From positions 4,349,044-4,413,043 of the forward strand of contig CM041550.1 in the NCBI GenBank assembly GCA_023238725.1: DNA of 64,000 bases, in the 5' to 3' direction. Shown here piece after piece: positions 36,701 through 52,362 of this stretch. The position numbers and the translations under genes are program-made. How positions within the stretch are numbered: position 1 is the stretch's first letter; each line of letters starts with the position of its first letter. Source of the DNA: Scortum barcoo. Its lineage: Eukaryota; Chordata; Actinopteri; Centrarchiformes; Terapontidae. The notes beneath the pieces were generated by a model that worked only from the letters and a program-made list of their open reading frames with translations, was not told where the DNA came from and did no database searches.

Positions 36701-39700
36701 CTTCCCGTCACGTCACACCAGTGGACGGTATAATCTGTTTTCATTTCAACCTCAACTTTGTAGTAGAGTTTAGACTTTACAGATTACCAACCAGCTGTGT
36801 TGTGGCACTAAATGGATTAAAGGTTTTCCTGCTTTGCTTATACAGCTGCCAGATTTGGTTTCTCATTGGGGCCCATTTATCAGCCCAGCCCAGTGTGATC
36901 AGGCTGGTTCTGTTGTCACTGATCACAAGTCTGACATAATTCACCAAGCAGGCGTGCTAGCAACCCAGCTTTAGTGTTGGATCATCCTGAGGTTAAATAA
37001 AATGAATAATGTAGGATTTCTATTTGCACTGCAGTTGATGATGTATGTGTGCAGGAGCCTCAACTTTACTTTTGAGTTCAAAATATTTATGTATAACATC
37101 AAGTAACAACAAAATCTGAAGCTGAAACTATGTATTGGACGACTTCATGTCTCTTACCTTCCTGGATGAAGTTTGGGTTAAGAAGCTGGGAAACAGATGA
37201 AGTCAAAAGTTAAATGTTTATGTGAGGTTCAGTCAGCTGCACCATCTGTTTTAATATTTGAAAGTATTTAAAAAACAAAAACAAACACTTATTTACTTTT
37301 TTCTATCCACACTCATACTTTAAAATGATTTTAATCTCGGTCATATCTTGCATATTTTAGACATTTGCTTTTGTGATGTTGATACACGAACATGTTTCTA
37401 CAATCAAGGTTTTTTTTTTATGAAAAGCAGAGTGTGCGCGTACCTCCATGCCTGTCTTTGGGTCAAGTTCATCATCACAGTCTGACTCATCTGAAGTGTG
37501 AACCTCCTGGTGGAGATTTACGGACGAGGACAAAACGAGAGAAGGGAAGGCAGAGGACATGGGAGAGAAGAGAGTGAGAGGAGGGATTTAAAGGGGGAGA
37601 AGGGGGAGTAAGCAAGGAAGACAGAAGAAATTGGGAACAAAGGAAAAGAAGAGGAGAAAAATAGGAGAGGAAATAAGATGCAAAAGGTAAATGAAGAAGT
37701 GAATAAAGCTCCAAAAAAGAAAGAAAAGGAGGGAAAGGAGAAATGTCAAAGAAAGAGGTAAAGAAAAAAGCAAGTGAGGAGGATGAAGAGATTATTGGGA
37801 GTATTGTATTGTTAGTGTGGCTAAAGAGAGGACAAGAGGATTGAAACGGGTCATTCCAGGTCCTAAAGAAAGTTTCTACATTGAATCCTGTTTGTCTGAT
37901 ACTCACCTGAGAGCTTAAGTACAGGTGTGGTCTCTGGGCTTCAGCTACAGCTCAGACAAAATGACATTTTTCTGATCTATTAAAATACCAAGATGGCAGC
38001 AAGCGGTCAACCAGACTCTTGACTTGATATTGATGTCTGAGTCCTGACAGACAGTTCAGGCAGGATCCACGTTCTCAGTTTATTACATTTGTTTTGCTGA
38101 CATACATAAAAGAACAGAGATTAAAGCCTCTAAGTTTCATTTATAGCTGCATACGGTGTGAATTTTAGTAGAGATCTCAACATCACTTCCTATTCTAACA
38201 CTGTTCTTTCAGCAAGGATAATTACTGAGCAGAATTCATTTGTGTTTTTTTATATATTCAAAAGATGTGGTGTTAAGTTATGGCAGGAAGTCAAAAGAAC
38301 AGAACTAATTCTTGTATAACACACGTCTGTAGCAGAGATCCTTCATGTAAAAAATGCAGAAGAACAGCATGGAGTTTGGTCTGCTGTTGTGCAGTCTTTC
38401 AACTGTGAAACATCATATGAACTTCCTGTGTAAACATTATCACATTGTCCACCCTGTGTTACTGGATGATGTTATACACACACACACATCAAGTTCCATA
38501 AATGTTAGACCACTACAGAAAAACATGGGTTAACACATCAGAGTAAAAACAAGCTTAAATCAAATTCATTGAATTCTACTTCTATCCATGCACGGGGAGG
38601 GAGAAATAAATCACAAAAACACAAAAAAGAAATCAGACTTTATTTTCAACAAAATCAGTGCATTTGAGGGTTTGAGTGAGAACAAAAATATTTAAAATAA
38701 AACTTGCAGTGTTCTTCTTTAGTGGTTCTCAACCATCTAATATCCATCATTTACTATTTCGCCCTTCTTTAAACTGCTTCCACACCTGTTCACATCAGTA
38801 TTTACAACAACAGTTTAAGCTGGAGTTTCTTTGTGGACTTTAAAATGAATTTAATTGCTTCACATTGAGCTGGCTGTTGTGATTGGCTGGCATCTTCAGT
38901 GAGAAAGCAGGTTACCAGTTAGTTTGCCACCCGCGGCAGCCACACAAACCACGTCAGCAAACTTCCTGCACCAACTATTTTCTGTACAAATGAATTTTTC
39001 TGTGTCGCTTTATGTTCTGCAGACATAAAGAAACAGACACTGGTTGAAAGCTGAAGTCGTGCTGTGGTTGTTTTTGCCCCCATAAATACAAAATGTGCAG
39101 AACCTTGAATAAAAATTTAAACTTGGTGTCTGATGCAGGTTGAGAACCACCGCTGGAGTCACATGGAGGAACTACCATGTGTAGTTCCTCCATTCCTACA
39201 CGGGTTATGAAGAAAACTAAAAAACCGAGTGGGGGCGAGTGAAGGGGGGGGGGTCTCGGCACACACACACGACATTATCACCGTGCGCCATCGGCCTACT
39301 TTACTCACTTTGCCCTTCGCCCTGGTGGCGGGGGAGGCGAGCGTGGGAGGGGGCGTGGTTTCTTTGGGCTTACGGAGGAGGCCGTTCTCTTGACCTCTGA
39401 TCCCGATCAAGGAGGCGTCCTTGGCTTCGGCGCGCTTCCTGGCACGCAGCGTGTTCCAGGACAGAGACTTCCTGTACGGTACAGGAACGAGAAACATCAA
39501 CCAGCCAATCAGAGGGAAGCTCAGAGGGGTCCAGCTCAGTCTGGCTGCAGAGGCGACGAAGCGGTCAGGTCACGACCGTCTCAGGAGCCTCTGCAGTGAT
39601 TAGGTGGTGCAAAGTGTGCTATAAAATTAGTGCAATGCCCTGTATGAGATTTAATAAAAAGATATTTCTATTATTAGATCCCATCTTGTTTTGATTAATT

Positions 39701-42700
39701 TTCATTGCATTTATACACACAGGGAACACTTTGTAGGGAGTACTTACAAAAAATAACTAATAATACTAGCAGAAATGGGATTTAATAAGAACAAAAATGA
39801 AAGCTACACTGAATATGATGGAAAACAGCTGATTTACTTTAATATCCACTAGTTATATGGTCCCTCGTACATCCTGTGTGCTGTTTTGAATCATGACTGA
39901 TTTAAAAAAAAAAAAAATCTCTGTCACGTTCTGGCCTCTAAAGTTCCCCTTACTGCCTCGCTAATGTTTCTCAGGATGTCTTAATGTTTGTGTCCTGGTG
40001 TGTCGCAGCAGAGGGTCCTGAGGGGGGCGCTGTTGCCTGAAGCTGCAGCCAGACTGCTGGTCTGTTAAGAAACAGGAGGGGAAGGACAGAGTGACAGACG
40101 GACGGACGCTGGTCTGACTTTACTGAGACAGAGATGAAGTTAGACTGGAAGAGAGAGCAACAGAGAGGCGTGAGAGAGACAGAAACATACCGTACCTTCA
40201 TCTACACTCTGAACATTTTCAAGAATCAGCTGCACTTCCTGTAGGATCACAACTATATTTTGTCTTTAAGATGATGTTTGTAGTTCATTCAAAATGCATT
40301 TCAGTGTCTCAATAAAAGTGTCATGTCATATTATATTAACTACCTCTTTACCAACACTTCAACACTTTTGTTTGCAGCTTTTCTCACTGCAGACACTACT
40401 CAAATAACATCGAGCAGCTATTAGTTTTTAACACGGTCAAAGACACTTTAAGACCATCATGTTTAAAAAATAAGATTAAAAAATAACTATATTTGCAGCT
40501 TTTTCTGCATTTATCCCCGTTATGAATCTTTAACTGAATTTATGTTTGGACCTTCTGTGGAGTGTCAAACCGTCGAGGTTAGTAAAAACTGAAATATAAA
40601 ACGTTAAAAGAAATGTCACTACGGTAACAACAAATACGAAAAGCTGAAATGAACCATACAGGGGAAAAGTGCACAAAACAATTTTATAGAAGTGAAGAAA
40701 CTTTGGATGTTCTGTTGGACGCTTTCTAGAGTTTACGGTCATACATTTTTAATAAATAAACTTTTCACTCTCAGACTAATTTCCCGTAGAGGATCCTCTG
40801 TAGACACAATCTTAAAAATATAACCTTAATAAATATTTAGTCACTTCCCTCCTAAATCTGTCAAACATCATCTGCTGGTGACACACAGATCAGGCAGAAG
40901 GCTCAGTTTCACGTTTGCTGTTGTAGTTTATTTACAAATATTAAAAACTACAAACCGTTAATCATCTTCATCCTAACGAAGAACAAAACAACTTCACCTT
41001 CACGTCGCTTTGCTAACTCATGCTCAAGTCCAAAAGGTTTATTTTACATATTTAAAATACATTTAAAATCATTATCATTAGACTACCAACAGTACAATGC
41101 TGACCGCTGCCATTTAATGCAACATATTGCACAGCCTGAACTTCATTCATATTTTTTTTTCATATCTTAAATAGTGCAAAAGGGAGTCTTTTTTTCTTCT
41201 TCTTTAAACAGGAATGTTCTAGAGCCTCAGTTGAAAAAAACAAAATGAACTTTGTACAGTGAACTGCCGACATAATAAACAAAATCAACATGGAGGAAAA
41301 AAATCCGACTTTGTCCGTAAAATAAAATAATAATTAACAAGGCAGAAAAACAACAACAACATTAAGAGGAATAAACATAAATTTCTGTATAGATTGCCAC
41401 AGACAACAAAATAAATCTTCTCCACTGCGGAGAACGGGGCCGAGTCCACCTGAATGCCCCCAGGTGAGTTTTTTTTTTCTTTCCAAAAACAGTATAAAGA
41501 AAAAAAATATACAAAAAAAAAAAAAAGCAGGGTGTTAGGAACTGAAATAAGAGTCTGGTTTTAACTCCACATTGAGTGTCAATGGTTTTTCCTCTCTCTG
41601 CTTTCCAGAGTCGGCTACACGTTACAAGATTTGCTATCCAGTCTATTTCTGTGGGATAAATCCTCAGTACTCGTTTACATGAAACATTAACAGTGTGTGT
41701 GAGTGTGTTTTATAGCTCGGTGGTAAGCCTGAAATCCATTTTTCACGTAAGTTGCCGCAGAGCCGTCGAGTGACAATGGCTCAGAGATAAAACTGTCCCC
41801 TGCAGCAGCTTGATGGACAGTAGGAGACCAGTTCTGTACCTTTTTTGTTTTGTTTTTTTAACCTCAGAGGAGCGAGTTAAAATATCAAAAAGAAAAAAAA
41901 CAAAACAAACAAAAAAAAAAAAAAGGGCTCCTGTAGAGGTCCAAGAGTTCGTTCATAAAGGGAGGAGGAGGAGGAGGAGGAGGGAGGAGTTAGGAGGTGA
42001 GGGCGACTTAGGAAGTGGGGGTGAGGGCCAATCAAAAAAAAAAAAAAGAAAGAAAAATGGGTAGACAGAGCTTTGTCACCTCATTTCTTTCATCCAATCC
42101 GAGCGCTTGGTTTGGAGAAGTGCGTCTGTCTGCAGGTAAAGAAGTGCTGGATGGGGGGTGGAGGGGGGGACTTACTTGATGTTGTTGGCGTCGGCCACCG
42201 CCGCAGAGAAGGACGAAGCTGAAGAAGAGTCTTTTATGGACTTTGTTGGGGGGCCCAGGACGAGCCCCGGCACCCAGCCCTCGGCGGCAGGCGACTGGCT
42301 GTTGGCCGGCCGGTAAACAAGGTACATGTTCTGCTGATTGGTGGCCAGGATCTGCACCGTCTCCCCCTGACTGACGCAGATCTCATTCTCCTTGAGCGCC
42401 GAGTAGTCCTGAGTGACCAGCATGGTGGAGGAGACGCCGTTGCAGCCGCCTTCACTGTCCTGAGGAGGAGGAGGAGGATGGGAAAAAAAAAGAGACAAGA
42501 GGAGAAGACAAGAGGAGAAAACACAAAAAATGAGGAGAAAAGATGGAAAATGACAGAGGAGAGGATGAGGACAAGGTTAAGGTGCATCTACGTGGACTGG
42601 ACGACGGTCCTGCTGCCGTTACAGCTGACCCAAACCTGAGGAGGAGCAGAGGGAGGTCAGGACCGAAGAGGAGGAGGAGGAGGAGGAGGAGCAGGAGGAC

Positions 42701-43256
42701 GAACAGTGACGATCAGAGCGTGAGCATCGAGTCTAACCAGTTACAAACTAGGACGGTCAGTGGAGGTGAATTTGAAAATCTGTAAAAGTCATCAGAAACT
42801 TCTCTTCGCAGAAACAGTGTCCTGGTTATTCTGGATGATCCACATACCTGATTGTTGACAGACTTACTGGGAGCTTTTTTCTACATAATACCAGTGTGAC
42901 GGCATTTTTTTTTAAAGGAAATACCACTTAGTTTCTCTGTGTTGGGGGAAGCAAAAGTCTCAGAAGCACAAATCTCAAATCACAGCAAATAAGAACAAAA
43001 CTATCTGCCGGGACAGGAAGCTTATAAAGGCTGTCATATTATATAGCATTAAATACTGTAGTCTACTTTAGTAGTCTGAAATCATGACTAGAAAACTCCA
43101 GAGATTTTGTTTTTAGGAACATTTCTCTCTTGTCGGGGGTCAAGGAGCTTTTATGTAGAGCTCTGCAGGCTGTAAATTACAAAGTGAGCCGAGCTGTCCA
43201 GCTTCCTGGAGCTTTTCAAGTCCAAGTAGGGCAGAAAGAGAGCAGGTTGGTATGTA

Positions 43257-43303
<47 letters not shown>

Positions 43304-46300
43304 TCTACAGTATGCTGCTACACCTGCAGTAACCCAGATTTTAACCTTGGTTTTTTTCCCTTCTTTTTGGGACAGGTGATAAACTCTCAGACAGCATGAA
43401 GGAAAAAAAATGTGCTTCATGCCCTAATTCATCGCCTGTCTGCTTCTCTTCATCGCTGGTATTGTCTCGACCTTTCCATTAACTGTAGATTGCAGCAGTG
43501 TGTCTCAGCATGACGAACATAAAGGTGCATGATAATTTGAGTAAGTTTCTCCCTCATCGTGCCCGAGTCGTTCGCAGAAACTCACCCTGGAGACGAAACA
43601 CGACGAACCGCCGTTGGAGGTAGACACTTTCATCTGGCTCCTCCCTCTTTCCGCCTCCTTCTCGCCGAGCCCGACCGCCGAGGACGGGCGGCTGTGAGAC
43701 GACGCGGTGGGACGGGTCCCGGAGGACGAGCGGTTTCTGGTGAGCGAGGAGCAGCCGCCTCCTCCGCCTTTCTCCTTCTGGTACTCGATGGGAGACTGAA
43801 GAGCTGAAATCAGACACGGAGCGACCGTTTAACTTCCTCTTTTGTAGCATCACTTCAGGTGTTCGGACTCTTCAAACCTTTTCTTGTTTTTCCTCCTCTG
43901 GACATGAATGAAAGTTTGACATCCTGCTTGTTTTAAGGCATTAGGTGTACTGTTACACTGCAGCTGACCCGTTTCCAAAGAACACAGAGGTGTTGCTGAT
44001 TTAAATTATTTAAATGTATTTGCCTGCCGTCTGGGCAGCCACTGTTTGGTTCATTTCAGCCCTTTATTTGTTTTATTTTTACCTCAAAGTTGCATTATGA
44101 TCATTTCCACATTTTCTTTGTGCATCCAAGTGCAATCAGGAAACCTCAACATCCAAAAACCTACAGCTTCACATGATGTCCACATTAAAAATCAAACCTA
44201 AAAAAAAGCCCTCACTGCGCCCATGTCTTATGGTGGTCAAGACTTCTTGGTAATGTTAGAAAAAAAAAAGCACTTTTCAGCTCCTAGACACCTGATTTAA
44301 CAGCCAAAAACACAAAAACAACTGCTATGATTCTGTTAAATGTGTTAAACGCATAAAATCTTAACTGTTTTCTTCATGTTTGTGTGTGTGTGTTTGGTGT
44401 TTTCTCACCAGACAGGAAGTTGCTCTGAGCGTCCAGGACTTCCTGGATGTGTCGGACCCAGACCTGCTTGATGTCGACGTTGGCGGCCTGCAGGGTGAAA
44501 CGCTCCGACGAGCCGCGGCACGACAAGACGAATTTACAGGGATCGTTATCAACGCTCTCCTCCAGACCCAGGTAGGATACCTACAGGGGGGAGGAGGGAG
44601 GAAGAACAGATTTAGTGTGATTATAATTTATAGATTAGAATTTATAGATTCCTCTGCTTTATGTTCTGTATAACACTGGAACCTAATTATAGTATGTAAA
44701 TGTGGTCATTTTAACTTATATACTCTTAAAATGGTGTTGGAAATATATCATGAGGTAATAAGGTTATAAAACAATATTGAAAAAAGATGTGTTTATAATA
44801 AAAAGGAGGTTAATTAAACAATTCTTCTGGGTGAGAGAGTTTTTGGTTCAATGTGTTTGAACTTATTTTCAAACACTTGAGTCAGCCCAAGTATTTTGTC
44901 TTTCCTTTACTCATTTTTATAAGTTCAGTATAACAAAGGTAATCTGAATGACTTTCAATTATTCCTTGTAGATCAATAGAACAACTTAACACTTTTAGCT
45001 TAAACCAGGACAGATCCCAGGTTTTGTCATAGTTTTATCGCAGATTTGTGCACAAAATTACTGTATATTCCCTAGAAGAAGGAAAATAAACACTTTGAAA
45101 TGAACAGAGTGCAATAAAAATGACTGTAAATATAATTTACCATCTCAAAATGTGGATTTATTGTTAGGCTATTCATTATTATACCCAGTAAAATGACCCG
45201 TACCTTGATGCTCTTCTTGAACTGGTACCCAGGCGTGGACGAGCCTTTCCTGAGCAGCTCGCTGAAGATGACAATCTGCTCAAAGAGGAAAACTCGTCGT
45301 TCTTTAGAGCGCGACAGGACGCCGGCGTCCTGCTCCGTCACAAAGAAGGTTTCCTGCTGCAGCAGTTTGCCCTGAGAGGTCAGTTTACCCTGCGGAGGCA
45401 TTGGACCGGTAAGCCTGATTAATCCAATGTCATCATTATCAGTATTAAACACATACTTGCATTTCTTTACCGCAGACCTGTTGTTATTTAGCAGAACAGG
45501 AAGTGAACGTACCTCGTATCCCTGCAGCCGACCCAAATTCATCATGTCGTTACACAGTTTAGGGACCTGAGACATCAAATCTACAGCTTTCTGTAAGAGC
45601 AAGAGAGAGGCATTTTAGTACTTAATTAGTTCATTTCAGCTGTGTGTCGACAAAGAACAAAAAAAAAAAAAATCTACACAAATCCTGGGTTCATCATAAA
45701 GACAGGCCGAGTACACCAAGTTGTGTCTTTACCTCAATTTGTTCACAGTCCATTCCTGCCTTGGAGCTGAACTTCAGGAAGTCCTGAGGAGAAATGGGAG
45801 CACAACTTCAAACGTGAATTCAGTTCACTGCAGTTTCAATGCATCACTTTAGCCTGAATGTCACAGACGGACAGGCGGGTCAGATAAATAAAGATCCACC
45901 TGTCCTCTTTGCTTGAAATTAAAACAGATTCTGCGCGAGACGACACCCAAGAACATTTCAGTGATATATATTTACGGCACAGTTTTCTAACAGTGACCGA
46001 GATGGACATTTCAGTTTGAAATCTCTTTAATTATTTGCCTCAAACTAGTTATCAGTAACTTAAATTTTAACTTCAGAGAGCCTTTGCAGGATGTTTGAGC
46101 TGGTTCAGTGCTGCTGGAGTGGGCTTATTCTTCCATACTGTGAGTTAAACGTTGCAGAAGTTGTTTTACTGCAAAACAGACTAGTGTAAATGTTATTTTA
46201 TATATTCAGTAATTGCATGTGAAAGGTGCAGTGAAAGTCTCTTTACCTTCAGTAGCAGCTGGTATTTAGTGATTCTCTGGATTGGTTTGATGAGGAAGTC

Positions 46301-49300
46301 ACTGATGGACAACCTGGACTGGATGTCCTGCTGGATCCCCTGGAAGACAAACCCCAAAACCATCAGTCTGTTTCTTTTTCATATGTTTGTCTAATTCATG
46401 TTTCTTTCATATATTCATTTTAGCTTAAATATCAAAAACAGCAACAGACTCTTCCATCAATGCATTAACACAGCTGCAGTAAAGAAAAGAGTCTTAAAGT
46501 CTTAAAGAACATTTGGTTGAGATCATTTCAGTTTAAATAAAACAGAAGACGACCACTAACACAGCAACATGAAGAGTCAAAACGTCACTTACATCAAAAT
46601 ACGTGTCATATTCAGCTACGATGAACTCAGACTTTGGTTTATTTTGACAATAAACCACGTACATGTGGAGTCTCCTCTCCTGTAAAACACACAGATCAAT
46701 TGTTTTCAGATAGCAGATCAAAAAGGAGGGATTTTTCCAGACCAAATATAATGTAGGAGCACAAATTCATCATCATCATCATCTGCTCACATGTTTGATG
46801 AAGAGTTCAGGAAGGTGTTCGTGGTCGTCCAGACATTTCTCCAGCTCTACTACGAAGAAACTGATGGAAAAAGAGGAGGGATGTTGTTAGTCAGCTCGTA
46901 CAAAACTCGACAAACAGCCTCAGTTAAAGGACCCGACCTGAACTTACTCTCTGTGCCAGTCGTAGATCTGGTGGATGTTCCCGAAGACGATTTTGTCTTT
47001 TCCTTTCATGTCATCTGGGACGCCCTTCTCCTCGATCCTCTTCATGAAGCCCTGCGGGGTCACAAAAGGGTCGGCGGGTTGAGGACGCTCTCCTCGCTTC
47101 TCAAATGAACAAATTAACAGCAGCGTGGCCGAGGAACATTTAACATCAGGCCGTGTCTCACCTCCACCACGATGCCCAGGTCTTTGACGTAGTCCTTCTC
47201 CGTCTGGATCAGCTCGTTCAGCACAAACCTGAAGAGAGCAAACAGTCACATCAGCTGAGGAAGCATCATCATCTTTAACCTGACAGTCGTTGGAGACGCA
47301 GTCGTACTCACATCCGTCCTCTCATAGCTTTCGCTCTCTGCTCCAGTTCGGGGTTTCGCGGCTGCACAGGAGTGGTTTGCTCCGGCGGCGAGAGAGAGGT
47401 GAAGCCGGGGTACGCTCCTGGTTCCAGAGTCTGAGGAGAAAAGGAAAGAAAGTGAGTGTTTAAAGGTGAATAAAATCTTTTAACCTCATAGATTCTCAAA
47501 CACGCAGAAAACAAACTTGAATTGATTTATATAGACTAGATTAATTTATCTCCAAGGGCTTTAAAATGTGATCAAAATCTACACCTTCTATTACTTAAGA
47601 TGTTCGATGAGCAAAACCCCACCAACATCAGGATAAAGAGATGAAGAGAGGGGCTCGATCTTTAGTAGCTGTCATGAACAGATGTCAAATGGCTGTGATA
47701 TTATCATTTAAAGTCTGCTAGCTCTGTGGAAGAAAATGACCTCCTCTTATTTTAACTACAGATCAGGTAGAAGTCGAAATCAGAAATTCTGCATCAGGAC
47801 CAAATCACATCAACTGATTGTGGAGAGGTTTATCTTCCTGAATATGCTGATATGAAAACTCTCCAGTATGTCCAGGTGTCATTCCAGGTGTCTGTGTCTG
47901 CAAAGAGCTGCCTTTTTCTGTATTTTATTATTTTGCTGTGCTCTGGATATTTCTGGGCATCAATTTCTGAGCAGTGGTGTGTAGGTCCCAGCTGACATGA
48001 TCATGAAACTGACAAATACTGCTCAATATACCTTTGAATAAAAGGAAAATGTTACCGCAGCACCATTCAGTTGGAGATATTTTTCAAAGGGAGGTGCAGT
48101 GATTTTTTTATTACCTGTGCTGGTCTCATGTCCAGATTATGAATGTAGGTCATTTTTCATCTGCACCGCAGTTGTTTTGAAGTGTAATTTACATTTTGCA
48201 CTTGCGTTTCAAAGTGGAGTTTCTTTGGTAGAAAGAGCTGCTTTTCCTTCTGTTTTTTATAGGGTCAGAGTGAAATTTGTTATGTTATGTTATCACTGAC
48301 ATAATGTACAGGCCAATAAAATGAGCTGCTGTAATGTCAGCTAAAAGGTACCGGTAAGGAGTACTTGCATGCAAATTTCCTTTTTTAAACTTATTCTGAA
48401 TGAGATATTTAGATTGTAGGTCACCGACAGATCACTGGATTACTTTGACCCTTTAGACTATGATGATATTAGAAAGTTCTTCAGCTATAAAGGAGCCTCT
48501 TTTTTGTTTCTAAGCAGATTTAAGAGTCATACACACTCACCATCTTGGTTTTAACCAGTTTTTCTATGGCGCTAACCAGCTCTGCGGCGCTGGGCACCTC
48601 AGAGGACGACTGCAGAGACGTTAGCAAGGACGAAGACTGAGAGAGGAAGAGGAGGGGAGGATCAAAAGCAACAGCATGTTAGAGAGCTTGGAGGCGAAGG
48701 AACGAAGGCAGGAAGTGAGAAGAAGAAGAACCAACGACGAGTTAAAGCAAGAAAATAAAAAAAAAAACAAAAACACAGTGCCAGGTGAAAGAGAGAAAAG
48801 TTGTAAATGAGCAGAGGACAGCAGCAGGCTTAAAAACACCAAAGACAAACTGACCAAACTACTGCCTATCTAAATCTAATTTAAATATAACAATTGTACT
48901 AAAAATAATCAGAATATGACTGAAAATTAAAACAGAAAATTACAGAATAATCAAATTTGATTGAAAAAGAAAAAAAAAAAGATTAAATTTCATACATAAT
49001 AAACTGAATATAACAACATGGTATATTTCAAGTTTATCAGTAGGAAGCATTTAAAAGCAAAAGCTATGTGGCAGAAGTTAGTGGACACAGAAAGGCTTTT
49101 AGAGAAACCGATCACAACCTAAATAAAGATATTAAAACCGTTATCAGGCTACATGTTGATCTAAGTGAAACCATCACTGTGTTTAACCAACATAAAGGAG
49201 AGAAACAGTGCCCCTCTGTCCCGTGCCTCCTCTCACCTTGTCGTCCTGAGCTGAGGGGTCCTTGATGATCTCCATGGGGGGCGGCAGGGGGGTGTGCGCC

Positions 49301-52135
49301 TCCTCGTCCTGCTCCTCCTCCCCGCCGCTCTGCATGCCGGAGGGCGTCTTAGCGAGGAGGTTCCCATCTTTACCGAGGACTCTCTGAAGGAGACAGAGTT
49401 CATCAGAAGTGGAAAAATCACTTCTTTTTTATTTTAAATCACCTTGTCTGTTTCAAACATCTCCTTATTGATTCATCAGAAATATCAGCCCATCAAAATG
49501 ACAACACCCTCCGGACGATCAGACAAACTCTCTGGGCTGTTATTGGTCAGTCCATCACATTTCACATCTTCAGCCGCTGCAGAAACTTTAAAACTTCCCC
49601 TGAACTAGACCCCAAAGCGGTCTCCAAATAAAACTGAAATGAGATTCTGACTCACGCTTCATATGATGTTGCAGTTCTATTTTGTGAAGCAGTGATTAAT
49701 CGCAGATAAGTGACTCCTCGTGGTTCCTGGTCAGGCCGGATGACGTTCTAGCTAACTTTGGCAGGCGAAGAAAACTCCTCAATAAAACGCAGAGCTGCAT
49801 TTGACTGAGTTATGTTCATGTTTGTTCAATTAAGGCAGGCGAAACTTCAAGCTGCATTTCCTAATTCTCCACTGCCAGGGGATATTGTTTTGGAGAGGAG
49901 CTCTTTCCTGTGTTTAATCCTTTCAACTGATGCTTTGTCGCTTTACCGCGGTCGGCTCTGAGTCCTGTTGAACACGTGTTCTTCTCTTTTCAGATGTTCT
50001 CCAAAATTTCGTCTCGTCCTTGAACATATCGCCTTTACTGGTCATCAAACTGCTCTTACATCATATTAAAGTCAGTTAAGACGTTTAGAGGACACAGAAA
50101 ATAAAAATAAAATAAAAATTTGCCCTGCAGGATTTTTGATAATGATGAAAGAAACAAGCATTACTGGAAGAGCCCCGAGGATTTTTATGTTTTCATTCAT
50201 CGGTGAGCAATGCAGAAGTTTGATCATGAGTTTCTGAGTGCGAGTGTGTGTAAGAAAGAAAGAAATCCCTCACACGCCAAAAGAGGAACTTAAGTTAACT
50301 GTCTGGACTGTCTAATAAGTAAAAGCAGACAAGTTAATAAATTTCTTCTATGCTTTTTATGCTTCAACTATGTAGAACCATGAAACGATGTTTGGTACAT
50401 ATGTACGTTTGGCATATTCAAATATTTTATCACACCTCTCATATATCTTTAGAGTTTGATGAAAAATCAGCATGTTAGGTATCCCACATCTGAAAATCAT
50501 TAAGCGTACAGGCCTGTTTTCTCGCTCTGCCTACAGATAGAACATATTGCACGTATAAAAGTGCTGTAATAGAGAGAAGATTATATTTACAGCCAATCAA
50601 TGAGATTAAATTTAAGATTCAGAGGGTTGATACGAGGTTTATTTTTACTTTTGATGGATATAGTTTTCAGAGGGCACAGGGAGTAAAAGTGAATTCTTCT
50701 CTGACTTTAAGCTATGAATTGTCATCAGGGTTGTGAAATACCATTTATCGAAAAACCTAACCACTAAAGTTCATTTCTGAAACATCACTGCTCACCTCAT
50801 CAATGATGTCATCCTGTAGGGAAAGGTCAGGCTGCCCAAGGTCGATGCTCTTCCTGCTTTCCTCCCTTCCTGTTCCTGGTCCTGCCAATCAATCAATCAA
50901 TCCATCAATCCATCCATTACTCAAACATGTGCAGACATAAATAAGGATGTATTCTGACAGATTTAAATGACAGATAAGCTGACAAATATGCCTCCATCTT
51001 TTCTTATATTGCCAGAATCACATCTGATAAAATTTTAAGGGTATTTTTCCACATTTTGGTCCATTAATCACAAATAACATTAACTTCACATTGAAGTTCC
51101 TTGTAATGAGTAATCTATTACAGCGAGCACATTTATCATGTCACAGTTGTGTTACTGTCACCACGGTGGCGCAAACAGGAACTAACATGTTAAAAAAGGG
51201 AAAGTTTTAACAGGCGTTTCAAGAATCCTTTGGCATTTGAAATTTCACAGTCAGCAAATTAGCAACCTTTTCTTTTTTTAGGCATTTTATTTTTTGCCTT
51301 TATTGGACGGTGGCAGAGAGGAAGCAGACAGGAAATGGGGTAAGACGTGGCTTTTTGGCTGTAACCGCGCAAGATGAATTCACGTGATGATCCCTAACGT
51401 CCATAAACTCATAAAAGAGTCTGATACCATGAATGTAGGGCTGTTGAGAAAAAAATATAATACTGAACCATAAAATACTGTGCTTTAAAAGTCTCACTCT
51501 GCAGTGGCTTTTTTCCACAGTTTTATGTCAGTAGAGATTATTTTATGATCCAAGTCCAATACACCTGCAGCCCTGTGGTTTTATTTGGAGCTGGACAGTT
51601 TATTTCTGTTTTGTTTCTTACCCGTCTTCTTCTGTTTGTTCGGGAGCTTCTTGATGGAGCTGCCGTGGCTGAGGCGGCGCACCGGACTGGTCAGCCATTT
51701 TCTCAGAGTGTTTCCGGAGCGTTTGGGTCCAGGAGAGCTGGACTGCAGCGAGCTGAGGGATGGCTGCGGCTGGAGGTTCGCCACGGACTCCGTCTTTCCA
51801 TCAGAGCTGCTGACGGGATAGTTTTCTGAAAGAAATCACAAAGTTCACATTTTAGAGAGATCGAATCAGCCTCTGGTACCACTTAGTAAAGGTGTGCTAA
51901 GAATCTTAAAATCAAGCCTTACATAACAGACAAAAAATATATACAACCAATTATACTTCAATTAAAGCTCCCTTGTTCTGGTTTTATAAATTAAATCCTT
52001 TCTGCCTCAGGTTTAAAATACATCAAATTCTTCATGGTGTTTTGCAGGTAAACAGAGGAACGTTTCTCATGTGACACTTTTAAACTTTGTCGTCCTGCTC
52101 CATTTGTCACCTTGTTGATACTCAAACAGAAGTTA

Positions 52136-52173
<38 letters not shown>

Positions 52174-52295
52174 CATTTACAGTCTTGTTAAATCAGCTGA
52201 TGGGAACATTCAGTTCACACACTCGTCGATCACCAATCACGTTTTCACCCCGTCTGTTATTTCAATAAATCATAAAAGCAGAAAGAGGTTTGATG

Positions 52296-52362
<67 letters not shown>

